Shown here: positions 6,897-14,440 of the stretch, piece after piece | Layout: every line of letters begins with the position of its first letter | Position numbering within the stretch: position 1 is the first letter of the stretch | Program-made: the position numbers and the translations under genes | NCBI GenBank assembly: GCA_964642045.1 | Contig: CAZXLZ010000014.1 | Coordinates: 1 to 23,848, forward strand | DNA length: 23,848 nucleotides | Direction: 5' to 3' | Origin: RGIG5057 sp964642045 | GTDB taxonomy: Bacteria; Bacillota; Clostridia; TANB77; CAG-465 | The notes under the pieces: model-generated | Told to the model about the DNA's origin: nothing | Seen by the model: only the letters and a program-made list of their open reading frames with translations | The model's database searches: none

Positions 6897-7580
6897 ATGG
6901 ATAACGTATATAATAGAACTGAAATTTTAATTGGAAAAGAGAAATTAGAACTTATTAAAAACAGCAAAGTTTGTATATTTGGTGTAGGTGGAGTAGGTTC
7001 TTATGTAGCAGAAGCTTTAGCAAGAGCAGGCGTAGGAAATATATTTGTTGTAGATAAAGATGTAGTAGATATAACCAATATAAATAGGCAAATTATTGCT
7101 ATGCATTCAACTTTGGGAAAAGATAAGGTTAAAGTTATGAAAGAAAGAATTAATGATATAAATCCTGAAATAAATGTTACGTCTTTAAAAGAAGATGTAA
7201 ACTTCGATAATATAGAAAGTATAATAGAAGATTTTTCCCCACATTATATTGTGGACTGTGTGGATAACATAGATGCAAAAATAGCAATTATACAGTATGC
7301 GTTTAAAAATAATATAAAATGTATATCATGTATGGGTATGGCAAATAAAATGAATCCACTAGATATAGAGGTTAGCGATATATATAAAACTTCTGTATGT
7401 CCACTTGCTAAAATAATTAGAAAGAAATTAAAGATATTAAATATCCCAAAACAAAAAGTGGTATTTTCAAAAGAGATTCCAGCAAAAAATGAAAAGAAAA
7501 CTTTAGGATCAGTTTCTTTTGTGCCATCAGTAGCAGGACTTGTAACTTCAAGTGAAGTAATTAAAGATTTGATAAAATAA
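6897..7580 (+). CDS. tcdA: tRNA threonylcarbamoyladenosine dehydratase
   Basis: TcdA (CsdL/YgdL) is a ThiF/MoeB/E1-like enzyme. It uses ATP to cyclise t6A at tRNA position 37 to ct6A. The nucleotide-binding loop GVGGVGS lies at about residues 27-33. It is followed by the Asp of FVVDKD, the INRQI motif that contacts ATP, and the VDCVDNIDAK stretch. The later VVFSKEIPAK is typical of TcdA. The position that usually reads DPLA in this family reads CPLA here (after YKTSV), a possible lineage variant. The length of 227 residues is slightly short, consistent with a trimmed C-terminus. An AGGAGAG site precedes the ATG at rather long spacing. A terminator hairpin sits just upstream. Confidence 0.92.
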   Translation: MDNVYNRTEILIGKEKLELIKNSKVCIFGVGGVGSYVAEALARAGVGNIFVVDKDVVDITNINRQIIAMHSTLGKDKVKVMKERINDINPEINVTSLKEDVNFDNIESIIEDFSPHYIVDCVDNIDAKIAIIQYAFKNNIKCISCMGMANKMNPLDIEVSDIYKTSVCPLAKIIRKKLKILNIPKQKVVFSKEIPAKNEKKTLGSVSFVPSVAGLVTSSEVIKDLIK

Positions 7581-7583
7581 AAG

Positions 7584-7612
7584 TTGTAAAAGTAAATTCT
7601 AAATGATATAAT
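7584..7612 (+). promoter_or_regulatory. Promoter of the dnaD-like/dnaI-like operon
   Basis: TTGTAA (7584-7589), 17-base spacer, TATAAT (7607-7612) with extended -10 TGA. It starts just after the tcdA stop codon. Confidence 0.7.
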
Positions 7613-7648
7613 GTATTTGAAAATTTTGCTATAGGGAGGTGGGTATTT

Positions 7649-8602
7649 TTGAGAATTAATATAAAGTCTAAGCTTAGTTTGTCAGATACTTTGATTTCAG
7701 ATATATTTATACTAAATAATATGAGCACTCTTGAAAGCGAAGATGTAAAAGTATATATATATATACTTTATCTTGCTAAAACAGGTGAAGAAATAGAGTC
7801 TCAAAGTATATGCAAAAAGCTTAATATAACAGAAGAAGAGTTATCACTTTGTTTAGATAGATTATGCTCAGAAGAATTAATTATGAAAAATATTAATGGT
7901 TATACTGTTATAGATTTAAAGGAAAATTATATAAACTCAAATTATACACCACTTGTTGCAAATAAGAAAAATAAAGAAACTACTGAACTTGAAAAGACAA
8001 GAATTATTGCAGCTGGAGCTATAAATGAAAGTTTCTTTAATGGTCTTATGCCATATTCTTGGTATACTGATATAGGTGATATATTTAATAAATTTAATTT
8101 CGAGCCTGATGTTATGATAGCACTGTTCCAGTATTGTTTTGAAAGAAAGGCTTTAAATAGGAAGTATGTTTATGCAGTTGCAGAAACATGGTTCAAGGGA
8201 AAAATAAAGACTTTTGATGATTTAGAAAGATACTTTGAAGAAGTGTCAAAACTTCAAAAAATAATAAATAAGATTTGCAAGGCTTTAGGTCTTACAAGAG
8301 AGCTTACAAAATATGAAAAAGAGTATATAAATAGATGGGTTAACGAATATAAATATGATTTTGATATGATTGAAGGGGCTTTAAAAAGAACTGTTAATAA
8401 AACAAATCCGTCTATAAGCTATGTAAATGGTATACTAAAAAACTGGTATGAAAAAGGCTACAAACAAAAAGAGGATATAAAAGATGAGGAGATTACTAAA
8501 AAATCAAGTGTTGCTATAAAAGACAAAAATAGTAGTATAAAGTTTAAAAATTTATCTCAAACGGACTTTGAAAACTTAGAGTCTTTTTATGATATAATGT
8601 AG
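7649..8602 (+). CDS. DnaD domain protein (replication initiation/primosome)
   Basis: DnaD/DnaB-type proteins remodel DNA and help load the replicative helicase in Firmicutes. Residues about 1-95 look like a winged helix: a helical segment EESQSICKKLNITEEELSLC-type region followed by NGYTVIDL. Two DnaD-C-like (DDBH2) segments follow at about 115-195 and 215-285, each ending in the YxxxxxxxW pattern (YVYAVAETW, YVNGILKNW). The last 35 residues are Lys/Ser-rich and probably disordered. The start is a TTG, chosen because GGGAGGTGG precedes it at good spacing and no in-frame ATG gives the full N-terminus. A DnaI-like ATPase gene follows 23 bases downstream, the usual partner arrangement in Clostridia. 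Confidence 0.9.
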   Translation: MRINIKSKLSLSDTLISDIFILNNMSTLESEDVKVYIYILYLAKTGEEIESQSICKKLNITEEELSLCLDRLCSEELIMKNINGYTVIDLKENYINSNYTPLVANKKNKETTELEKTRIIAAGAINESFFNGLMPYSWYTDIGDIFNKFNFEPDVMIALFQYCFERKALNRKYVYAVAETWFKGKIKTFDDLERYFEEVSKLQKIINKICKALGLTRELTKYEKEYINRWVNEYKYDFDMIEGALKRTVNKTNPSISYVNGILKNWYEKGYKQKEDIKDEEITKKSSVAIKDKNSSIKFKNLSQTDFENLESFYDIM

Positions 8603-8625
8603 AAAAAAAGTTAAGGAGGAAATCC

Positions 8626-9627
8626 TTGGATATTAAGATATATAATGACGTAATAAAAGAGTATGAAGAAAAAAGAGAAAGAAAAATAAAGGATATAGAA
8701 AAGTATAAAAAAGACGTATATGAAAAAAATCCTGACCTAAAAAAACTAGAAGATGACATAGCTGCACTTACTATATCTGTTATGAGGAAAAATCTAAATA
8801 ACAATTTGATGGAAAAAGAGATTGAAACACAAAACTTACATTTAAAAATAGATGATATAAATAAAAAGTTAGATTCAAAACTGGCTAGGCTTGGTATTTC
8901 TAAAGATGATTTTATTCCAAAATTTGAATGTGAAAAATGTTTAGACACAGGATTTATTGGCAAAGAAAAATGCACATGTCTTAAACAGAGATTACTTAAT
9001 GAGGTATATAAACAGTATTATACAGAAAACTTTGAAAATGAATGTTTTAATGCATTTGACTTTGGATATTTTTCAGATAAAAAAGATGAAAAAAAGTATC
9101 AAACTACAAGTTCTCCTAGAGAAAATATTTTAGAGATAAAAGAAGTTAGTGAAAAGTTTTGTGAAAATATTTCTGATAAAAATACGAAAAACTTACTTTT
9201 TATAGGTGATACAGGGCTTGGCAAAACATTTTTATCAAACTGTATAGCTGGAAAAGTAATAAGTATGGGTTGTACTGCAATATATCAAACAGCTCCTATG
9301 CTTATGGATATGATAACAGAGTATAAAACATCTTTTGATAAAGATGTTAGATCTAGAGAAAAGTATAACCAATTATTTGAAGTTGATCTTCTTATTATAG
9401 ATGATTTAGGAACAGAAACAATTACTGATTTTAAATTTATGGAGCTTTTAAATATTATAAATACTAGGATTATTAGAGGAAAGAAGATGGTAATATCTAC
9501 AAATTTATCACTTCAAAAACTTTATGAAGTTTATGATTCAAGACTTACTTCAAGACTTATTGGAAATTTTAATATTTGCAGGTTTATTGGAGAAGATGTA
9601 CGACTTATAAAAAAGAGAATAAATTAG
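8626..9627 (+). CDS. DnaI/DnaC-like helicase-loader ATPase
   Basis: This is a AAA+ helicase loader of the DnaI/DnaC (IstB-like) family. Residues 1-95 are a long charged coiled-coil-rich segment. A zinc-binding Cys set follows (Cys102, 105, 116 and 118 in CEKCLDTG and KCTCLKQR), as in B. subtilis DnaI. The ATPase core has Walker A GDTGLGKT (194-201), Walker B LLIIDDLG (255-262), sensor 1 ISTNLS and an arginine-finger region DSRLTSRL. The length of 333 residues is normal. The start is TTG preceded by AAGGAGGAAA, so both genes of this operon begin with TTG. A terminator follows at 9640-9687. It probably loads the DnaB-type helicase together with the upstream DnaD protein. Confidence 0.93.
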   Translation: MDIKIYNDVIKEYEEKRERKIKDIEKYKKDVYEKNPDLKKLEDDIAALTISVMRKNLNNNLMEKEIETQNLHLKIDDINKKLDSKLARLGISKDDFIPKFECEKCLDTGFIGKEKCTCLKQRLLNEVYKQYYTENFENECFNAFDFGYFSDKKDEKKYQTTSSPRENILEIKEVSEKFCENISDKNTKNLLFIGDTGLGKTFLSNCIAGKVISMGCTAIYQTAPMLMDMITEYKTSFDKDVRSREKYNQLFEVDLLIIDDLGTETITDFKFMELLNIINTRIIRGKKMVISTNLSLQKLYEVYDSRLTSRLIGNFNICRFIGEDVRLIKKRIN

Positions 9628-9639
9628 GTTATTAAAATG

Positions 9640-9687
9640 TATCATCATGTTATTGTAAAAAAAATAATATGATGATATAATTTTTTT
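9640..9687 (+). terminator. Terminator of the dnaD-dnaI operon, overlapping the next promoter
   Basis: A 15-pair stem (9640-9654 with 9663-9677, one G-U pair) has an eight-base loop GTAAAAAA. It is followed after three bases by seven T (9681-9687). Confidence 0.8.
9653..9681 (+). promoter_or_regulatory. Promoter of the HD/EAL gene, embedded in the terminator
   Basis: TTGTAA (9653-9658), 17-base spacer, TATAAT (9676-9681) with extended -10 TGA. The -35 lies at the end of the left arm and in the loop of the terminator hairpin. The -10 straddles the end of the right arm and the first T of the U-tract. Confidence 0.65.
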
Positions 9688-9706
9688 GTTAAATTGGAGG
9701 AAAATC

Positions 9707-11368
9707 ATGAATCTAGCAGGAATAGGAATCAAGAAAAATACTATTAAAGATGAGGGAATTATCGATTTTGATGATGGAGTAATAAGTGAAATTAGTGAGG
9801 TAGATCTTGCAGAACAAAAAAGAATAGACTCTATTGTTGCACAGATTTTAGCTACAAATGATAAGAAGAAGTTAACTCAGCTTTATTCTCAGGTTTTAGC
9901 TGATGATAATGTAGCTCAGATTATAAAATATTTGTCTATGGAGAAGACTTTTAAACTACATTTTCCTGAGTTTTATGTATATAACAAGTATGGAGAAAAT
10001 TTATTTAACTGTGTTCAGAGTAACCAGTATCATAGATATGATCTTTTGAAACATATAACAACTACAATAGAAGAGGTTGGAAAAAACAGTTTTACTTTAG
10101 GAGATGAAAAAAGAAAAATATTAAACTGGACAATGCTTCTTCATGATATAGGTAAACCTTATGTTAAAATAAAATATGAAGATGGTGGAGAAAGTTTCGC
10201 AGGGCATGAAGATAAATCATATGAACTTTCAATTGGAATATTAGATAGATTTGATTTTACCGATGAGGAAAAAAATACTATTTTAAAGCTTGTAAAATAC
10301 CATGATAAATTTTTAAATGAAGGTGAGCTTATATATGATAACTTTAAAGAACTTGCTTTAGCACTTGGAAATGATAAAGAAAAGTTCAATTTACTTGTAC
10401 TTGTAAAAGATGCGGATGCTTCTGCAAAGAGTATAGAGGTGTATAAAAAATATAAAATTACAAGAATAAAGTATATAGAGTTTATGGATAATTATTTTGA
10501 TAATGTTGTTGTAAGTGCAGATAACAATATTAATGTGTCTATAGGTAATACAGATATACTTAAGGATAATAATGAAGAGATAAATGATGAAATTTCAGAT
10601 ATAGAGTATGAAACAATAATAGATGGTGTACTAAATAGAAAAAATATAGAATGTATGTTTCAGCCAATTGTTAATATAGAAGAGAAAAAAGTAGTAGGTT
10701 ATGAAGTTTTATCAAAAATAAAGTTTGGAAAAAATGTAGATATAGAAGATTTCTTAAGGTATGCTGAAACTAAAGATAAGTATAATAAGGTTCAGCAGAT
10801 GTTATTTATACATGGACTTGAAACATTTTCAGATATAAAGGAAAAAGAGGCAAATAATATAAATGTTAATATAAATTTAAAAAGTTATGAAATGTATGTT
10901 AATAAACCTAGAATTTATGAACTTATGGATAAATGTAAAGTAACTCTTGAGCTTCATGGATATGAAAGATATGATTTACCAACACTACAAAATTTTATAT
11001 TAGAAGTTAAAAAAAATGGAGGAAGTGTTGCACTTGATCATTTTGGAGTAGGAATTATGGAACTAAGTGATTTTAGAATGATAACTCCAGATGTAATAAA
11101 GCTTGACAGAAGTATAATAAGTGATATTTTAAATAATGAAGAAAAACAAAAATATGTTACAGATTTACAGACAATGTGTATAGCCAAAGATATTCAGCTT
11201 GTTGCCGTAGGAGTGGGAGATAAGGAAACATTAAGCAAATTAAAAAGTTTGGGTGTTAAGTATATGCAAGGATTTTCAATTGCTAAACCTTCTGAAAGTA
11301 TTGATTTCTTAAATGAAAAACTTAGTTCTATTTTATCAGATGACGAAGAAAATACAATTATTGTATAA
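9707..11368 (+). CDS. HD-domain protein with degenerate EAL domain
   Basis: This 553-residue cytoplasmic protein joins two signalling-type domains. The HD domain (about 108-245) keeps its metal ligands: LHDIGKP (His146, Asp147), GHE (His168) and KYHD (His199, Asp200). It resembles the HD domain of CCA-adding enzymes more than HD-GYP. The C-terminal half (about 305-540) aligns with c-di-GMP phosphodiesterase EAL domains. EAL reads EVL (Glu333), the metal Asn is in NINL and Lys465 and Gln521 are kept. However, DDFG reads DHFG (444-447) and GVET reads GVGD (502-505), so two metal or catalytic residues are lost. I infer a c-di-GMP sensor or regulator rather than an enzyme on that side. The ATG at 9707 is preferred over an upstream TTG because GGAGG fits it. 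Confidence 0.9.
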   Translation: MNLAGIGIKKNTIKDEGIIDFDDGVISEISEVDLAEQKRIDSIVAQILATNDKKKLTQLYSQVLADDNVAQIIKYLSMEKTFKLHFPEFYVYNKYGENLFNCVQSNQYHRYDLLKHITTTIEEVGKNSFTLGDEKRKILNWTMLLHDIGKPYVKIKYEDGGESFAGHEDKSYELSIGILDRFDFTDEEKNTILKLVKYHDKFLNEGELIYDNFKELALALGNDKEKFNLLVLVKDADASAKSIEVYKKYKITRIKYIEFMDNYFDNVVVSADNNINVSIGNTDILKDNNEEINDEISDIEYETIIDGVLNRKNIECMFQPIVNIEEKKVVGYEVLSKIKFGKNVDIEDFLRYAETKDKYNKVQQMLFIHGLETFSDIKEKEANNINVNINLKSYEMYVNKPRIYELMDKCKVTLELHGYERYDLPTLQNFILEVKKNGGSVALDHFGVGIMELSDFRMITPDVIKLDRSIISDILNNEEKQKYVTDLQTMCIAKDIQLVAVGVGDKETLSKLKSLGVKYMQGFSIAKPSESIDFLNEKLSSILSDDEENTIIV

Positions 11369-11372
11369 ACAC

Positions 11373-11401
11373 TTGACATAAAATAAAAAATATGTTATAA
11401 T
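11373..11401 (+). promoter_or_regulatory. Near-perfect sigma-A promoter of an RNA gene
   Basis: TTGACA (11373-11378), exactly 17 bases, TATAAT (11396-11401). It is one of the strongest promoters in the window and has no ORF downstream on its strand. The start would be near 11408. Confidence 0.9.
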
Positions 11402-11407
11402 ATAAAT

Positions 11408-11645
11408 GTATACATTATTACAATGTCTGTTAACTATTCAGGCGGATTAAACTTTACTTCTGGCAGTAGCTGGAGGAGAAAAAGTTTAAATGTAATAAAA
11501 TGTATTTGACATATATGGCACGGCAATTAACATATACATTAATAGCTCGTCTCTGCAGTAGTGGGGGCAAAAAAGAGCTAGAAGAAAGGCAGGTGCTTTA
11601 AGTGCACCATTAAAAAGGACTAAGAGATTTTCTTAGTCCTTTATC
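11408..11645 (+). ncRNA. Free-standing structured RNA with twin GCAGUAG hairpins
   Basis: A transcript of about 235 bases runs from a consensus promoter to a terminator, with no ORF or ribosome site. Two modules have the same plan. In module 1 the outer stem is 11447-11455 with 11481-11489, and the inner hairpin CUUCU/AGGAG has a loop containing GCAGUAG. In module 2 the outer stem is UAGCUC/GAGCUA (11543-11548 with 11575-11580), and the inner hairpin GUCUC/GGGGC also has GCAGUAG in the loop. In both, a run of five or six A lies on the 3' side between inner and outer stems. AAUGUAU near 11500 can pair with AUACAUU at 11410 or at 11534, so alternative folds are possible. I cannot match it to a named family. 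6S RNA is the main alternative, but the transcript ends do not pair. Confidence 0.75.
11615..11645 (+). terminator. Terminator of the structured RNA
   Basis: AAGGACTAAGA pairs with TCTTAGTCCTT (11615-11625 and 11631-11641), followed by TTTATCTTAT. It has T-rich flanks on both strands and may work both ways. Confidence 0.75.
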
Positions 11646-11648
11646 TTA

Positions 11649-11687
11649 TATATAAAAAGGAAGTTTAACATTATATGCTAAACTTCC
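11649..11687 (-). terminator. Terminator of the six-gene membrane-protein array
   Basis: GGAAGTTTA pairs with TAAACTTCC (11659-11667 and 11679-11687), followed on the minus strand by TTTTTATAT. It lies 13 bases beyond the stop of the last array gene. Confidence 0.85.
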
Positions 11688-11700
11688 AAATAAACAAGTT

Positions 11701-12243
11701 TTAATTATTAAAGCTTATAATTTGATTAGAAGGAACAAACACATCATAAGTTTTCAAATATTTTTTGTCAGAACACAGCAATAAACGTAAAACATCGTTC
11801 TCAGGTACACAATTATAGGTATGTTCTATAACGTAGGGTGTTTCATCATCATTAATATAATTTATGATGATGTTATCCTTAGTTATATCACCGATAGTGA
11901 ATTCCTTTTTGTCCTCATTTTCACATTTGAATTCGTAACTTCCATCTTCAGACTCTTTTAGTATGTAGCTTTTTGAATTTTCATCATCATTGCCATAGCT
12001 AAAAGTCTGCTGAGTGAGAGTATATTTTTCAGTATTAGTTTCATCAGTTTTCTTTTCAAAAGGTATTTCACTTGAAAGCATTGCATATATCATAATAGAC
12101 ATGAATGCAACCATAGAAAAAACCACACAAGAAGTAAAAGAATACTGTAATTTTTCAAACATATTTTTTCTTTTATGATACATGCTTAAAAACGAAAACA
12201 CTATTGTTGCAATAAATGATCCAATAAATATAATAAGTAACAT
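11701..12243 (-). CDS. Two-TM membrane protein, paralog A
   Basis: This is the last gene of the six-gene array; it has 180 residues and unknown function. TM1 is at about 2-20. A basic loop (YHKRKNMFEKLQ) follows, then TM2 (about 35-56). By the positive-inside rule the remaining ~120 residues face outside. The outer domain shows the family pattern: YTL, then YEFKC in place of YxFxY, then TPYVIEHT, VPENDVLRLLL and YDVFVPSNQI. No Cys follows TM2, unlike paralogs E to H. AAAGGAAA precedes the ATG, and the gene starts 43 bases after paralog B. It is among the more divergent copies. Confidence 0.85.
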   Translation of the reverse strand: MLLIIFIGSFIATIVFSFLSMYHKRKNMFEKLQYSFTSCVVFSMVAFMSIMIYAMLSSEIPFEKKTDETNTEKYTLTQQTFSYGNDDENSKSYILKESEDGSYEFKCENEDKKEFTIGDITKDNIIINYINDDETPYVIEHTYNCVPENDVLRLLLCSDKKYLKTYDVFVPSNQIISFNN

Positions 12244-12286
12244 TTTAATTATTTCCTTTCATATTAGTATCTCCTAAGCAATTTTT

Positions 12287-12802
12287 TTACTTAAAAGTAA
12301 TTATTTCATTTGCTGAAATATATATTTCATATGTTGTCTCAAAAGTTGCATTTGGCCAAACAAGAAAATGTAAAATGTCATTTTTGGGAACTTGAGTTTT
12401 CTTATATATAACTAAGAATGGAGCTTCTACGTTATCATCAATATTAATGTTAATATTATTTTTTGAAATTTCAAGTTCTATTTCCTTATCTTCTTTTATA
12501 TACTTAAATTTGTAATTTCCATTTTCTGATTCTAACACCGCATATTCAAGCAAATTTTCATCAGTATAACTCTCCAAAGTTTGTTTAGAAAGTAAATAAT
12601 TTTTTTGTGATTCATCTGAAACTGTTTTTTCTGCAAAAATACTAATGTAGGAACCAGTTATAAGTACAACAACTGAAGCAATTCCTGAGATAATACCAGC
12701 AACCAGGAAATTAAGGGATTTTTTAGAGTCTCCAAATTTGAAAGATATACATAATAGTATAAAACATGCCGAAAATAGTGCTAATGATAAAATAAGTGAC
12801 AT
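12287..12802 (-). CDS. Two-TM membrane protein, paralog B
   Basis: This 171-residue protein has unknown function. It has two N-terminal hydrophobic helices (about 2-21 and 32-56) separated by KFGDSKKSLN. The outer domain carries YLL, YKFKYIKED, APFLVIYKK, VPKNDILHFLV and YEIYISANEI, the family's ordered motifs. The Pro of the final VPS/VPT motif is replaced by Ser-Ala. GGAGG stands before the ATG. It lies 21 bases downstream of paralog C, so co-transcription is likely. The Ile/Asn-rich middle (ISKNNININI) suggests a beta strand pair. Confidence 0.85.
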   Translation of the reverse strand: MSLILSLALFSACFILLCISFKFGDSKKSLNFLVAGIISGIASVVVLITGSYISIFAEKTVSDESQKNYLLSKQTLESYTDENLLEYAVLESENGNYKFKYIKEDKEIELEISKNNININIDDNVEAPFLVIYKKTQVPKNDILHFLVWPNATFETTYEIYISANEIITFK

Positions 12803-12823
12803 AGTTTTTCCTCCAAATAATAT

Positions 12824-13339
12824 TTAATTTAAAACATATGCCTCATATATGCTACCAGATGGTACATAAAGTTCGTAGCTATAACTACTAGTTGCAGGCA
12901 TACCAAAAATAAACTGAAGAATTTCGTTAGATATTTGATTTTTAGTAGTATATATTATTACGTGTGGAATTACATCTCCTTCCTCATGTATTTTATCTTC
13001 ATCAATAGATGCGCTTATAGACTCAAGTGTGCCATCATAGTTATAACTAAAAGTGTATTTATTATCTGCATTCTTTAATGCATAACACTCATAAGAGTTT
13101 ACATTATTAGAAACATTTGCTTTAATAAGTTCATATTCGTTAGTTTCAATAACTTTATCCTCTGAAAATCCCAAAGTAAGCACAAACATTGTTATAAGGC
13201 TTGCAAATGCAGCAAGAATGAATATAGCTAATGCGTTAGAAATAATGCGGTATAATATAGGACATTTCACAGAAAAAACGTCTGAATCATGTAATATTCC
13301 ACTTATTAATATCAGAATAATTAAAATAAATATAATCAT
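12824..13339 (-). CDS. Two-TM membrane protein, paralog C
   Basis: This 171-residue protein has unknown function. TM1 is very hydrophobic and short (IIFILIILILISGIL), and TM2 covers about 36-58. The outer domain has the clearest family motifs: YELIKA, YTFSYNYDG, SIDEDK, IPHVIIYTT, ISNEILQFIFG and YELYVPSGSI. Its ATG overlaps the TGA of paralog D (ATGA). The GAGGAGG used for its ribosome site is formed by the Glu codons at the end of paralog D, so the two genes are translationally coupled. Confidence 0.87.
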   Translation of the reverse strand: MIIFILIILILISGILHDSDVFSVKCPILYRIISNALAIFILAAFASLITMFVLTLGFSEDKVIETNEYELIKANVSNNVNSYECYALKNADNKYTFSYNYDGTLESISASIDEDKIHEEGDVIPHVIIYTTKNQISNEILQFIFGMPATSSYSYELYVPSGSIYEAYVLN

Positions 13340-13890
13340 GCTAATTCCTCCTCAGCTGATATTTTAAATATATGTTCTTCTTTTATGAAAACGGAATAAC
13401 GTGTTTTAAGATACTGTCCATTCATTCCTGTAAGTACAGATATAAAATCATTATATGGAACAGACCAAATTTCCTCAACAATAACATATGGCTTTTCAGC
13501 ATCTAACTCGTTTAAAGTAGAATCAAGATCAGAAAAAGAAAGGTCTAAACTTACCTTTTTTATTGTCTCTTGGTTATACTCGTAATAAAAAGTGTAGTTG
13601 CTTTCAATTTCACAAATATAGAGATTATTTGAGTTTTCATCATTAGGTAATTCAGAAAAGTAAGAATTTCTTGGATCTACCTTTAAATTAGCAAGATCGC
13701 ATTTTTCAGATTTTACAATTTTGGCATCAAATCCAATTTGTGATAATGTCAGCCAGAGTAATGCAGATATACCTGCTATAAATATGGAAAGAAATGTGAG
13801 TTTGTCCAGGATTTTACTACCTGTTTTTCTATATAAAATGTTTAATATACAACATGCGATAGCGCCACAAATCCCTATAGTTAAAAGCAT
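13336..13890 (-). CDS. Two-TM membrane protein, paralog D
   Basis: This 184-residue protein has unknown function. TM1 (about 2-18) and TM2 (about 30-52) flank a basic loop YRKTGSKILDK. The outer domain shares with paralog E the phrases VSLDLS, KPYVIVEE, VPYNDF and RYSVFIKEEHIFKIS, so D and E are the closest pair and probably the youngest duplication. The C-terminal EEELA is encoded by the ribosome site of paralog C. AGGAGG precedes the ATG. Confidence 0.87.
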   Translation of the reverse strand: MLLTIGICGAIACCILNILYRKTGSKILDKLTFLSIFIAGISALLWLTLSQIGFDAKIVKSEKCDLANLKVDPRNSYFSELPNDENSNNLYICEIESNYTFYYEYNQETIKKVSLDLSFSDLDSTLNELDAEKPYVIVEEIWSVPYNDFISVLTGMNGQYLKTRYSVFIKEEHIFKISAEEELA

Positions 13891-13911
13891 AACGTAATCC
13901 TCCTGTTTTGT

Positions 13912-14406
13912 TTAATTGAATGATATTTCAAGTATATACTCTTCATTGATATATACTGAATAAGAAGTCTCAAGATAGACACCATCTTTTCCTAAAAGTA
14001 TAGCTACAAGCTGATTATCAGGAATAGACCTCTTTTCCTTAACGATAACATATGCATCTTCATCTTCTATATATTTTAAAGAATGTATAGAAAGATCCAA
14101 CATAACTTTCTTAGTTTTATCTTGATCTTGATAGCAAAAATTATATTTACCATCACTTTCTAAATCTTTATACATATAGAAAATATCATCACTTTGATTG
14201 GTTTTTAAGCGTTCAAGCTCGAATCTTCCTTTATCTATAATTTCTGTGTGCATACAATTATGGATCATTATTACACCAGAAGCAATAGTTATAGAAGCTA
14301 AAATAAAGAATGCCCAGTATAAACGTACGCCGGTCTTATTATGAAGTATAATCATAAGAAAAACTCCTATAACCAATAAAATGAGTGCTATACAAATAAG
14401 TAACAT
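13912..14406 (-). CDS. Two-TM membrane protein, paralog E
   Basis: This 164-residue protein is the shortest copy; its function is unknown. TM1 is at about 2-20, the loop is HNKTGVRLY and TM2 is at about 30-48. Directly after TM2 comes HNCMHTEIID, matching the C-x-H-x-E box of paralogs G and H. Further motifs are FELERLK, YNFCYQDQD, VMLDLS, DAYVIVKE, IPDNQLVAILLG and YSVYINEEYI. AGGAGG stands before the ATG, and the next gene begins 21 bases downstream. Confidence 0.87.
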   Translation of the reverse strand: MLLICIALILLVIGVFLMIILHNKTGVRLYWAFFILASITIASGVIMIHNCMHTEIIDKGRFELERLKTNQSDDIFYMYKDLESDGKYNFCYQDQDKTKKVMLDLSIHSLKYIEDEDAYVIVKEKRSIPDNQLVAILLGKDGVYLETSYSVYINEEYILEISFN

Positions 14407-14440
14407 AATTTTTTTCCTCCTATATCATTTTTAGTATATA

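Noticed and set aside
11408..11645. Assignment of the twin-hairpin RNA to 6S RNA (ssrS)
   Set aside because: The size and stand-alone promoter fit, but the 5' and 3' ends do not form the closing stem and there is no single long hairpin with a central bubble. The two-module design is different. It is kept unclassified.
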